From positions 1 through 28,106 of the forward strand of contig JAVBLF010000106.1 of NCBI GenBank assembly GCA_031553675.1: a DNA stretch of 28,106 bases. The letters are read 5' to 3'. The notes below the pieces were generated by a model. The model saw only the letters and a program-made list of their open reading frames with translations. It did no database searches and had not been told where the DNA came from. The stretch comes from JAVBLF01 sp031553675. GTDB taxonomy: Bacteria > Bacillota > Clostridia > Christensenellales > CALWSW01. Position 1 is the stretch's first letter; each line of letters opens with the position of its first letter. Both the position numbers and the translations under genes were made by a program. Shown one piece after another: positions 20,913 to 28,106 of this stretch.

Positions 20913-21704
20913 TCAGTTGATCTCGCTCATGCCTTCGATGTAGATGGCCTCCACCGTGCCGACGTCGAATTCGAACACCAGGCGCGGCGAACTGAAATCG
21001 TCCGGATCGCCGCTCTCCGTAAAGGCCATGAAGTTGCCCTCTTCAAAGAAACCGTCGCCATAGGCCGCGATCACGTCCTCTCGGCTGCTGCCGACGGAAA
21101 CGCCCTTTTGCGTCGAAAACGGCTTCCCCGTCACGGCGATTTCGTCGATGATGTCCTGGCCTTCGAAGGGGTGGGTGTAGATCGCGATCCCCTTATAGGT
21201 GTAGGACTTCTCCAGCCCTTCGTGGAGCACGCTCGGCGTCTCTGCCAGCTTGAAATCGTCTCCCAGTGCGGCGAGCAGTGGCGCCACGTTCGTCTGCAAC
21301 GCGTAGATCTGCCCCTCGACCAGCATCGTCAAGTCGGTCGAAGCGTCAAAGATCCCCAATGGAAGCGATGGCGTGGAAAGCGCGTCCGTCATCTCGGCCA
21401 CCGTCGCGTCGGGCAGCGGCGACTCCGACGGCACGGGCTGTTCGTCGCGTATCGCATCGGCCGTCGGCGGCGCGCTCACTTCCACGGCGGGTGTCGGTGC
21501 CGGACTGGGCGTTGGCGTCGGCAGATCGGTCGGCGTCGGGCTGGCTGTCATAGGCGCTGTGGCTACTTGCTGGCTTTCGATCGGCGCGTCCTCGGCGCCT
21601 GTGTTCGTGGCCGCCATGCGCGAGGGCGCTTCGCACGCGCACAACGCCACACACAATGCGGCGGAGACGAGTGCCAGCGTGCAAGGTTTTGGGCGGTAGC
21701 GCAT
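20913..21704 (-). CDS. Lipoprotein of unknown function with Pro/Thr spacer
   Basis: A 263-residue lipoprotein. The signal peptide has a lipobox ALCAC (Cys near residue 24), and a spacer with SPTPTDLPTPTPSPAPTP spans about residues 55-75. The C-terminal part (about 110-263) looks like a compact globular domain, with YTYKGIAIYTHPFEGQDIID, then VSVGSSREDVIAAYGDG, and a final strand VEAIYIEGM. The phrase VGSSREDVIAAYG resembles the repeat phrase of BLIP/SmpA-like small domains, in which a short helix follows a G-S-T turn; this is a weak resemblance. The ATG at 21704 follows GTGAGG. It has a near-consensus promoter whose start site overlaps a palindrome. Confidence 0.8.
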   Translation of the reverse strand: MRYRPKPCTLALVSAALCVALCACEAPSRMAATNTGAEDAPIESQQVATAPMTASPTPTDLPTPTPSPAPTPAVEVSAPPTADAIRDEQPVPSESPLPDATVAEMTDALSTPSLPLGIFDASTDLTMLVEGQIYALQTNVAPLLAALGDDFKLAETPSVLHEGLEKSYTYKGIAIYTHPFEGQDIIDEIAVTGKPFSTQKGVSVGSSREDVIAAYGDGFFEEGNFMAFTESGDPDDFSSPRLVFEFDVGTVEAIYIEGMSEIN

Positions 21705-21773
21705 CGTGTACCTCACGTATCGTTCGGGTCATCGCGAAACCAGCGGTTTTCGAAAAGTAAATAACTGGTTTAT

Positions 21774-21787
21774 CCATATCGATATGG
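21774..21787. promoter_or_regulatory. 14-bp palindrome at the transcription start, candidate operator
   Basis: CCATATCGATATGG is a perfect palindrome that overlaps the predicted start site (near 21785, minus strand) of the lipoprotein promoter. Its place and symmetry suit a dimeric repressor. No matching regulator is identified. Confidence 0.45.
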
Positions 21788-21791
21788 TATT

Positions 21792-21820
21792 ATAATAGTC
21801 GAAGCCCCTGAGCTTGTCAA
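21792..21820 (-). promoter_or_regulatory. Promoter of the lipoprotein gene at 20913-21704
   Basis: On the minus strand TTGACA (21820-21815), a 17-nt spacer and TATTAT (21797-21792) form a near-consensus housekeeping promoter. Confidence 0.85.
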
Positions 21821-21877
21821 CCGGTTCCATCCCATTATATCCCATTTTTAAGAGCCGCTCGCTCCCGTACTTTGCGT

Positions 21878-21907
21878 TTGCGGTGTCGCCTTCGAATATT
21901 GTATACT
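21878..21907 (+). promoter_or_regulatory. Promoter of the beta-glucoside operon
   Basis: TTGCGG (21878-21883), an 18-nt spacer and TATACT (21902-21907), 45 bp ahead of the GH1 gene. Confidence 0.6.
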
Positions 21908-21952
21908 ATAGGCAGCTTCGAGTCCCCGCCCCGTCGAAAGGAGCCGTTTGCT

Positions 21953-23344
21953 GTGCGTTTTGCGGACGATTTTTTATGCGGCGCCGCGAGTTCCGCCACC
22001 CAGGTCGAAGGCGGCGATCGCAACAACACCTGGTACGCGTGGTGTCATCCCGAGCGCATCGCCGATGGCAGCGATTGCCTGCGCGCAGCCGACCATTGGA
22101 ACCGTTTTGAAGAGGACTTCTCGATCTTGGCCGATCTGGGCCTTCAGTGCTACCGCATGGGCTTGGAGTGGAGCCGCATCGAGCCCGCGCCCGGCGCGTT
22201 TTCCGACGAAGCGATCGCCCATTACCGCCGCATGATCCTGTCGCTCCGCGAAAAGGGCATCCGCCCGCTCGTCACGCTTCACCACTTTTCGCTCCCCCTT
22301 TGGCTGGACGAGATCGGTGGCTTCGAAAACCGCGAAGCCATCGAACACTTCGACCGCTATGTCGCTTTTGTCGTCGAGAACATCGGCGACATCGTCAGCG
22401 AATACATCACGATCAACGAGCCGAACGTCTACACCGCGAACGGCTACTTCCTCGGCATATGGCCGCCCGGCAAAAAACACTTTTTCAAGGCGCTCAAGGT
22501 TTATCGCCACCTCGCTATCGCGCACTTTCGCGCCTACATGACCATTCACGACATCCGCGACCGTATGATCGACGACGCCGCCCAACTCGGCTCGGCGTTG
22601 AACGGCGCGATCGATTCGTCCATCCCACCGCTCTTTTCGATTGAGCCCGAAACCAAGGTCGGCGTCGCCCATCATGTCCAGATCTTCGAGCCCTATCGCC
22701 CCAAAAACCCCTTCGATCACATCGCAGCCGCCGCCATGCGCCTGCTTTTCCAAAACGCCATCATGGACAGCATGACGACCGGATGGCTCCGATTTCCGAT
22801 CGGGCGCGGCAACCCCTGCAAGCTCGAAGATCCGAGCGACTTCCTCGCCCTGAACTACTACACCCGCTCCGGTGTACACGCGGCGGGCTTCCGCCTCGAA
22901 ACCCTGCCCGACAAACACCATAACGACCTCGGCTGGGAAGTCTACCCGCAAGGCCTCTACGACCTGATCCGAAGCTGCCACGAACGCTACCGACTCCCGA
23001 TCTGGATCACCGAAAACGGCTGCTCCGACGCCGACGACGCGTTCCGCGCCCGCTTCCTCCGCGACCACCTCGAAGCGATCGCGCGCGCCCAGTCGGAGGG
23101 CATCCCCGTCGAACGCTACTACCATTGGGCCTCTACCGACAACTTCGAGTGGCTCGAAGGGGAGGGCAGTCGCTTTGGCCTGATCCACATCGACTATGAA
23201 AGCCAGCAGCGCACACCCAAAGACATCGCCCGCTACTACGCCGCCATCATCGCGCACTGCGGCACTTCACCGGAGATCGACGATGACTTTGGCGTGAACG
23301 GCCAACGCTATGAAAACGAAAGCACAGAAGGGGATGCAGAATGA
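21953..23344 (+). CDS. GH1 beta-glucosidase
   Basis: A 463-residue cytoplasmic family 1 glycoside hydrolase that removes beta-linked glucose (or a similar sugar) from short glycosides. Both catalytic glutamates are present: the acid/base in TINEP (E156) and the nucleophile in ITENG (E354). The aglycone-side signature WASTDNFEWLEGEGSRFGL is the form found in enzymes acting on free rather than 6-phosphorylated sugars. The start is a GTG at 21953, set by AAAGGAG and by the fold beginning at RFADDFLCGAASSA. An upstream in-frame ATG at 21872 would overlap the promoter. The stop overlaps the kinase start (ATGA). With a free-sugar hydrolase, uptake is likely by an ABC system rather than a PTS. Confidence 0.93.
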   Translation: MRFADDFLCGAASSATQVEGGDRNNTWYAWCHPERIADGSDCLRAADHWNRFEEDFSILADLGLQCYRMGLEWSRIEPAPGAFSDEAIAHYRRMILSLREKGIRPLVTLHHFSLPLWLDEIGGFENREAIEHFDRYVAFVVENIGDIVSEYITINEPNVYTANGYFLGIWPPGKKHFFKALKVYRHLAIAHFRAYMTIHDIRDRMIDDAAQLGSALNGAIDSSIPPLFSIEPETKVGVAHHVQIFEPYRPKNPFDHIAAAAMRLLFQNAIMDSMTTGWLRFPIGRGNPCKLEDPSDFLALNYYTRSGVHAAGFRLETLPDKHHNDLGWEVYPQGLYDLIRSCHERYRLPIWITENGCSDADDAFRARFLRDHLEAIARAQSEGIPVERYYHWASTDNFEWLEGEGSRFGLIHIDYESQQRTPKDIARYYAAIIAHCGTSPEIDDDFGVNGQRYENESTEGDAE

Positions 23345-24234
23345 AAGCTCTGGCCTATGGAGAAGTACTCTGGGACATCATCGGCGAAAACGCCTACATC
23401 GGCGGCGCGACCTTCAACGTCGCGGCGCATCTGGCACAGTTCGGCTGCGAAGCGTCCATGCTCAGCCGCCTAGGGGCGGACGAGCTGGGCGACCGCGCGA
23501 TCGGCGAGCTGGCGCGGCTTCGGATGGACGCGCGCTTCGTGCAGCGCGACCCCGATCGCGAAACGGGAAAGGCGATCGTCTATCTCGACGAAACGAACAC
23601 CGCCACCTACGATCTTCCGATCGCGGCCTATGACGCGATCGCGTGCGACGACGATCTGATCGCGCAGCTCAAGGAGGCTCGCTTCGACGTCTTCATTTAC
23701 GGCACGCTTGCCTCGCGCGTCGCCGACGGAGCCTCGCGGCAGACGCTGCGCCGCATCCTGGACGAAGTGCCGTTCGGACGGCGTTTTTACGACATCAACA
23801 TCCGGAAGGAATTCTACGACAAAGACTTGATCGCGCTATGCTTCAGCAAGGCCGACATCGCCAAGATCAACGACGAAGAGGCCCTTTTGGTCGCCGATCT
23901 GCTCTACGGTACGCCGATGTCCGAAGCCGCGCTCGCCGAACGCCTGCGCAAGGACTACGACATCGCCGTCGTCATCGTTACGCGGGGCGGCGCAGGTTGC
24001 TCGGTCTACGACGAAAGCGGCGCCTGCGATCTCCCCGGCCACAAAGTGGAGGTCGTCGATACCGTCGGCGCGGGCGATTCGTTCAGCGCGACCTTTCTCT
24101 ACCATTCCTTCCGCGGGGCATCCGCCTCCGAAAGCGCCCGTCTCGGCAACCGCATGGGCGCTTTTGTCGCGTCGCAAGCGGGCGCGGTGCCGACTTACCC
24201 CGACGAACTGACGCGCGAACTGGGATTGCTGTAA
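23341..24234 (+). CDS. PfkB-family sugar kinase (fructokinase-like)
   Basis: A 297-residue ribokinase-fold enzyme that phosphorylates a sugar with ATP. The N-terminus AYGEVLWDI and the GGATFNVAAHLAQFG substrate loop resemble fructokinases. The ATP/anion-hole motif DTVGAGDSFSA near residues 240-250 holds the catalytic Asp. Its ATG overlaps the GH1 stop codon, so translation is coupled. It probably phosphorylates the sugar freed by the hydrolase, or fructose derived from it. The exact substrate is not determined by sequence. Confidence 0.92.
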   Translation: MKALAYGEVLWDIIGENAYIGGATFNVAAHLAQFGCEASMLSRLGADELGDRAIGELARLRMDARFVQRDPDRETGKAIVYLDETNTATYDLPIAAYDAIACDDDLIAQLKEARFDVFIYGTLASRVADGASRQTLRRILDEVPFGRRFYDINIRKEFYDKDLIALCFSKADIAKINDEEALLVADLLYGTPMSEAALAERLRKDYDIAVVIVTRGGAGCSVYDESGACDLPGHKVEVVDTVGAGDSFSATFLYHSFRGASASESARLGNRMGAFVASQAGAVPTYPDELTRELGLL

Positions 24235-24246
24235 AGGAGAGACGAG

Positions 24247-25287
24247 ATGAGACGGGATGAATTTTTGCGCCGCGTCGGCAACATGGAGCAGGTCGCGGGC
24301 ATCGCGGAACGCGTCGAAGGAGACGGCCGCAAAGCCGGTCAGCGCGTGTATACGGTCGACAACGGCGTCTTGCGCTTCGACCTTTGGGCCGACCGCGCGC
24401 TCGACATCGGCACGCTCGCCTTCAAAGGCCAGAACATCGCTTACCTCAGCAAGCCGGGCCTCGACGGGAAAAGCAGCCTCGACGCCGGACTTCGAAGCAT
24501 CGCGGGCGGCATGATGTTCACCTGCGGGCTGCGCAACGTCGGCCCGCCCGACACCGCCGACGACGCCATGCACGGCCGCATCCGCACGACCCCTGCCGAA
24601 CACGTCGCGCCGCATGCCTTTTGGCGCGGCGACAGCTACCGACTCGAAGTGTCGGGCGAGGTGCGTGAAGCCGCGCTTTTCGGCGAAAACCTTCTGCTCC
24701 GCCGCACGGTCACGACCAAACTGGGCAGCCATTATTTTCGCGTCTACGACGAGATCGAGAACCAGGCATTCGAGATTTCGCCCTTCATGCTGCTCTACCA
24801 CATCAATATCGGCTATCCGCTGCTCGACGTCGGCACGGTGTTGCACGTGCCGGCCTACCTGACCGAGCCGCGCGATCAAGCCGCGGAATCCGGCCTGGCG
24901 AGCTGGAGCCAGATGACCGCGCCCGCCGACCACTGCCCCGAACAGGTCTTTTACCACCGGCTCTGCGCCGACGAAGAAGGCATGACACTCGTCGCCGTCG
25001 TCAACCGCGCGCGCGATCTCGCGCTCTGGTTGCGCTACAACGTCGAGCAGCTCCCCGTCCTGTGCGAATGGAAGTCCATGCAGTCGGGCGATTACGTGCT
25101 GGGCGTCGAACCGGCCAACTGTGTGCCGGAAGGGCGCGCCCGCGTGCAACAGCGCGGCATGCTGCGATCGCTACAGCCGCTCGAAAGCGCCGCGCTCCAA
25201 TGGCAGCTCGGTTTTGCCGAAGGGGCGGAAATCGACGCACTGATCGCCGAGATCGACCAGCTCCAGCGGACGGGCGCGCGCAGCTAA
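24247..25287 (+). CDS. DUF4432 / aldose 1-epimerase-like protein
   Basis: A 346-residue cytoplasmic protein with the galactose-mutarotase-like fold. FDLWADRALDIGTLAFKGQNIAYLS near the N-terminus, GGMMFTCGLRNVGPP near residue 90 and LLYHINIGYPLLD near residue 180 match the DUF4432 family, distant relatives of aldose 1-epimerases. The central His of HINIGYP and the late VLGVEPANC Glu occupy the places where mutarotases keep their catalytic pair. It starts 12 bp after the kinase gene behind AAAGGAG and closes the three-gene operon. It may interconvert sugar anomers or isomers for the kinase. Confidence 0.85.
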   Translation: MRRDEFLRRVGNMEQVAGIAERVEGDGRKAGQRVYTVDNGVLRFDLWADRALDIGTLAFKGQNIAYLSKPGLDGKSSLDAGLRSIAGGMMFTCGLRNVGPPDTADDAMHGRIRTTPAEHVAPHAFWRGDSYRLEVSGEVREAALFGENLLLRRTVTTKLGSHYFRVYDEIENQAFEISPFMLLYHINIGYPLLDVGTVLHVPAYLTEPRDQAAESGLASWSQMTAPADHCPEQVFYHRLCADEEGMTLVAVVNRARDLALWLRYNVEQLPVLCEWKSMQSGDYVLGVEPANCVPEGRARVQQRGMLRSLQPLESAALQWQLGFAEGAEIDALIAEIDQLQRTGARS

Positions 25288-25306
25288 CGAAGCGCCAAAA
25301 CCCATG

Positions 25307-25332
25307 AAAAGCGGCCATGTGGTCGCTTTTTT
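25307..25332 (+). terminator. Terminator of the beta-glucoside operon
   Basis: Arms AAAAGCGGCCA and TGGTCGCTTTT (one mismatch) followed by a T run, 19 bp after the last stop codon. Confidence 0.85.
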
Positions 25333-25408
25333 GGCATCCTGACAATCCCCTCTTCATACTATGTATATATGTAAATCCATGATAGAATGGAAGGAGAGGG
25401 GATATGCC

Positions 25409-26443
25409 ATGCTTCGAACCAAACTGACACGCATGAGCGCGATCGCGGCACTCGGGGTCGCGGTTTCGCTTTTGGTCGCGCCACTCGCTTCGGCGGCGGC
25501 GGGCGATGAACGCGTCACGGACTTGCCGCCCCGCCTGACGATCAGCTACGTCGGCGACTGCACCTTTGCCAGCACAGAGGCGATGGAAGGCAGTTCGCTC
25601 GCCTTTCATCGCGTCGTACAAGACGACTACGCCTACCCGTTTGCCTATGTCCGCACCTACTTTACCTCCGACGACCTGACGATCGCCAACCTCGAATGCG
25701 CGCTGACGACGGCCCGCAAACGCGCCGTCAAGCGCTTTACCTTCCGCGCGCGGCCGGATTACGTGCGCATCCTGAGCGAAAACGGCGTCGAAGCCGTCAG
25801 CCTGGCCAACAACCACACGCGCGACCTGCTCGAAGCCGGACGCAGCGAGACGAAACGCGTGCTCAACGAAGCGGGCGTGCTGCACTTCGAGGGCACGAGC
25901 GTCGCCATCTACAACAAAGGCGAATTCCGCGTGGGCATGCTCGGTTACAGCGTCTTCGAAGGCGGCGTCGCCCCCGCAACGATCGCCAAGCTGATCAAGG
26001 CGCTCCGAAACGATGGCTGCAACCTCGTGATCGTGTCCTGCCATTGGGGGATCGAGGGCAAGACCGTGCAAAGCGCCGCCCAGACGAAAACCGCTCGCTA
26101 TTTCCTCGACGCCGGCGCCGACAGCGTCGTCGGCCACCACCCGCACCGCTTGCAGCCGATCGAGCGCTACAAGGGCAGGACGATCCTCTACAGCCTCGGG
26201 AATTTCTGCTTTGGCGGCAACACCGGTCCTTCGAGCTACGACACGGTACTCGTGCAGGAAAGCTTCGAGATTCGGGACGATTTTTCCGTCGTCTCCCTCG
26301 GCCTGAACGTCGTGCCCTGCGATCAGCGCAGCGATCCATCCAAGAAGCGCCCCAACTATCAGCCTCGCCCCGTCAAAGGCGCGACGGCCGATCGCATTTA
26401 TCGTACCCTCCGCTGGTCGGCGCAACAGAACTTTCTTCCCTGA
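25409..26443 (+). CDS. Secreted CapA-family protein
   Basis: A 344-residue protein with a signal peptide (about residues 1-31) and one CapA (PGA_cap) domain, a calcineurin-like metallophosphoesterase relative linked to poly-gamma-glutamate export and found widely in surface proteins. The metal-site motifs are in order: YVGDCTF, NLECALT, SLANNHTRD, VSCHWGIE, VVGHHPHRLQPIE and SLGNFCFGG. No CapB or CapC lies next to it, so capsule synthesis is not implied. The ATG at 25409 follows GGAGAGGGG and begins a clean signal peptide; an upstream in-frame ATG at 25361 would spoil it. The gene is isolated between two terminators. Confidence 0.9.
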   Translation: MLRTKLTRMSAIAALGVAVSLLVAPLASAAAGDERVTDLPPRLTISYVGDCTFASTEAMEGSSLAFHRVVQDDYAYPFAYVRTYFTSDDLTIANLECALTTARKRAVKRFTFRARPDYVRILSENGVEAVSLANNHTRDLLEAGRSETKRVLNEAGVLHFEGTSVAIYNKGEFRVGMLGYSVFEGGVAPATIAKLIKALRNDGCNLVIVSCHWGIEGKTVQSAAQTKTARYFLDAGADSVVGHHPHRLQPIERYKGRTILYSLGNFCFGGNTGPSSYDTVLVQESFEIRDDFSVVSLGLNVVPCDQRSDPSKKRPNYQPRPVKGATADRIYRTLRWSAQQNFLP

Positions 26444-26462
26444 TGATCCATCCACAACGCCC

Positions 26463-26498
26463 AACAAAAAAGTGGCCATGCGACCACTTTTTTTGTTG
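26463..26498. terminator. Bidirectional terminator between convergent CapA and SH3 genes
   Basis: Arms AACAAAAAAGTGG and CCACTTTTTTTGTT around a 7-nt loop, flanked by A and T runs. It lies 19 bp after the CapA stop and just beyond the stop of the SH3 gene. Confidence 0.9.
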
Positions 26499-26500
26499 CG

Positions 26501-27994
26501 CTATTCTTCGGGGATGTCGTCGATCAGAACGTCGCTTTCGGCCTCGATCGTCGTTTCGGGGGCGGGGGTCGTGGCGACCTCGGTCGTCGGAGCGCTCGGC
26601 GCCTTGCCATAGGACGCGCCGCTTTCGATGACGGTCAGCTTCCCTTCGGCATAGACGAGGTAATCGGCCTGCACAAAGCCGCCTTTGCTCTTGAGCTTGA
26701 CCCAGCCGTTCACGACCGTTTTGCCGTCGTACTTGCTGCCGTTTTGCGCGACGGATGTGACGGTATCCCTTGCGCCGGCCGTCATGGAAGCGACTTTCGC
26801 AAAGCCGGTGCCCGGTCCGGATCGGACGTTGACGTTGGTCTTCGCCGCGACCAGATCGCCCGTCTTGAGCGTGGTCTTCGTCACTTTGACGGTCGTCGTC
26901 GTCGCCACCTTGCGCGAGCCGATCGACACGTCGGACGAGCGGACGTAGTAGCCGTTCGACAGCTTATACCAATTGCCGCTGACGCGGTTGCCGTTCAGCG
27001 TGCTGCCGTCTTTGTAGGTCGCGGAGACGTCCTTCGTATCGCCCGCGCGCATCGTTCCGCGTTCAAAAGCCAGCGCCGAAGGGCTTCCGTAGTAGGTGGC
27101 GCTGCTTTTGGCCGTCGCGGTCGTGACGCTCTTGCTGCTCGGCTGGCTGGCCGTCGAAGAGGTGACGGTCGACGTACCGGCGCGCTTGAGAAAATCGCCC
27201 GAGACGAAATTCCCGTCGGTCAGCATATACCAGGTTCCGGTGACGGCCTTGCCGTTGTAGATCGCGCCCGACTTGAGTTGCACCGTTGCGCGGATGACCG
27301 CGCCGTCGGCCAGCTTACGGACGGAAGGCGCCGTCGTCGAAGGGGCGTTGCGGACGTTGAGGTTGCTCGTCGTCACGATCATGCGCACGCCGATGGAGCT
27401 GCTGCCCGCTGTATTCGCGCTGCCGGAGCTCGTCTGGGGCGGGGCAGGGGTCGTCTCGACGACCGTGAGACCCGTATCGTCCGTATCGTCGATCACTTCG
27501 GGCTCTTCCAGCGGGATCGCATCGGGATCGTCCGGTGTCACATTGGGATCTGCGTCGGTCGCGATCGGGTTGCCGTCGTCATCGAGGTCGAGCACCTCTT
27601 CCTGGTTCGAGGTCGATTCCCCGGAAGTCGCCGCAGGTTTGGTCGTCGTCGTGCCGGACGACGCCGCCGCGGATTCAGCCTTGACGTTGGTGACGTAGGC
27701 CTGCGCGATATAGCCGCCGGTCGAGAGCTTGAAAAAATGCATATCGACCGTGTATCCATTGACCTTTTCGCCCTTCCGCGACGAACCGATCAGCGTCACT
27801 TTGACGCCTTTTTTGATCGTACCGATCTTGGTCGCTTTCGAGCTGGGCGAGCTGCGTATGTTGACGTCGGCCGTCGTCGTGCCGGTGTAGCGCGTGGTCG
27901 CGGCGATCGCCGTCGCGCCGAAGAGGGCGCCCAGCACCAACGAAAGCGCCAATGCGAATGCCTGCCAGCGCCTGAAGCACCTGTTTCGATTCAT
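26501..27994 (-). CDS. Secreted protein with four bacterial SH3 domains
   Basis: A 497-residue secreted protein. A signal peptide (about residues 1-32) is followed by four SH3_3-like modules recognised by VNIRSSPS, LNVRNAPS, an atypical YYGSPSALAF, and VNVRSGPG. Bacterial SH3 modules usually bind peptidoglycan peptides. Between modules 1 and 2 lies a highly acidic insert (about residues 120-180). It contains a DLDDDGNP phrase like a calcium-binding loop and then many Asp, Glu and Pro. Modules 2-4 are joined by Ser/Thr-rich linkers. No enzymatic domain is present, so it may be a wall-binding scaffold. The ATG at 27994 follows AGGAGG. Confidence 0.88.
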   Translation of the reverse strand: MNRNRCFRRWQAFALALSLVLGALFGATAIAATTRYTGTTTADVNIRSSPSSKATKIGTIKKGVKVTLIGSSRKGEKVNGYTVDMHFFKLSTGGYIAQAYVTNVKAESAAASSGTTTTKPAATSGESTSNQEEVLDLDDDGNPIATDADPNVTPDDPDAIPLEEPEVIDDTDDTGLTVVETTPAPPQTSSGSANTAGSSSIGVRMIVTTSNLNVRNAPSTTAPSVRKLADGAVIRATVQLKSGAIYNGKAVTGTWYMLTDGNFVSGDFLKRAGTSTVTSSTASQPSSKSVTTATAKSSATYYGSPSALAFERGTMRAGDTKDVSATYKDGSTLNGNRVSGNWYKLSNGYYVRSSDVSIGSRKVATTTTVKVTKTTLKTGDLVAAKTNVNVRSGPGTGFAKVASMTAGARDTVTSVAQNGSKYDGKTVVNGWVKLKSKGGFVQADYLVYAEGKLTVIESGASYGKAPSAPTTEVATTPAPETTIEAESDVLIDDIPEE

Positions 27995-28033
27995 ATCGGG
28001 TCCTCCTGTTCCCAAGGTGAGTGGGTGTGAGCG

Positions 28034-28106
28034 TTAAAAGAAGCGGATGTCGTCCTGGTCGACGGTTCGTTTCTCCTGGTAGGGGATGCGCGCGCCCTCG
28101 CTGCGG
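28034..28106 (-). CDS. 3' end of an unidentified gene (partial)
   Basis: The last 23 codons of a reading frame (RSEGARIPYQEKRTVDQDDI then RFF) end in TAA at 28036-28034, 39 bp upstream of the SH3-protein start on the same strand. The open frame continues to the window edge. The codon choice is like that of the neighbouring genes. The fragment is too short to assign a family. Confidence 0.4.
   Translation of the reverse strand, partial: RSEGARIPYQEKRTVDQDDIRFF

Noticed and set aside
21974..23257. Minus-strand open frame opposite the GH1 gene
   Set aside because: It is a shadow of a high-confidence gene with both catalytic glutamates; there is no start signal.

Overview
The window looks like a chromosomal segment of a GC-rich, Gram-positive anaerobe of the Clostridia (Firmicutes/Bacillota). 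Pointers are strong AGGAGG-type ribosome binding sites, a T-box leader, a preQ1 riboswitch, ECF-type vitamin transporters, lipoproteins with Ser/Pro/Thr spacers, Mini-RNase III, a CwlD-like (spore-cortex type) amidase, a tryptophanase and a corrinoid protein. No phage, conjugation or transposase gene is visible. The species cannot be named from the sequence.

Layout. 1-6073: an interspersed repeat, Mini-RNase III (mrnC, -), a cluster of DnaA-box-like sites ahead of a CwlD-like amidase (+), a secreted metallo-beta-lactamase-fold lipoprotein (-), L-threonine aldolase (-), a GC-rich double hairpin, and prolyl-tRNA synthetase (proS, -) behind a consensus promoter and a T-box leader. 6074-10036: a three-gene sugar ABC importer (ATPase, permease, lipoprotein binding protein) ending in a terminator. 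10037-15805: a small lipoprotein, a second repeat copy, tryptophanase (-), a PH-domain protein (+), a compact promoter/26-residue membrane peptide/terminator unit with an opposing promoter, a pantothenate pair (PanT-like ECF S component and type II pantothenate kinase, -), and a third repeat copy. 15806-19892: a tandem YARHG protein and a GyrI-like protein (+), an atypical ROK regulator (-), a lone corrinoid protein (-), and the queuosine-precursor transporter QueT (-) behind a preQ1-I riboswitch. 19893-28106: two low-complexity lipoproteins (-), a beta-glucoside operon (GH1, PfkB kinase, DUF4432 epimerase-like, +), a secreted CapA-like protein (+), a four-SH3 secreted protein (-), and the 3' end of another gene.

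The genes form several small modules: sugar import and beta-glucoside use, vitamin salvage (pantothenate to CoA; preQ1/queuosine), amino-acid catabolism (tryptophan, threonine), and a cell-surface set (amidase, SH3, YARHG, CapA, lipoproteins).

The most interesting item is at 13476-13788. A 26-residue single-helix peptide with a perfect Shine-Dalgarno sequence has its own promoter and terminator. It faces an antisense promoter whose transcript would share the same terminator. The two transcripts begin with related 5' sequence. This has the layout of a type I toxin-antitoxin system and I do not recognise the family.
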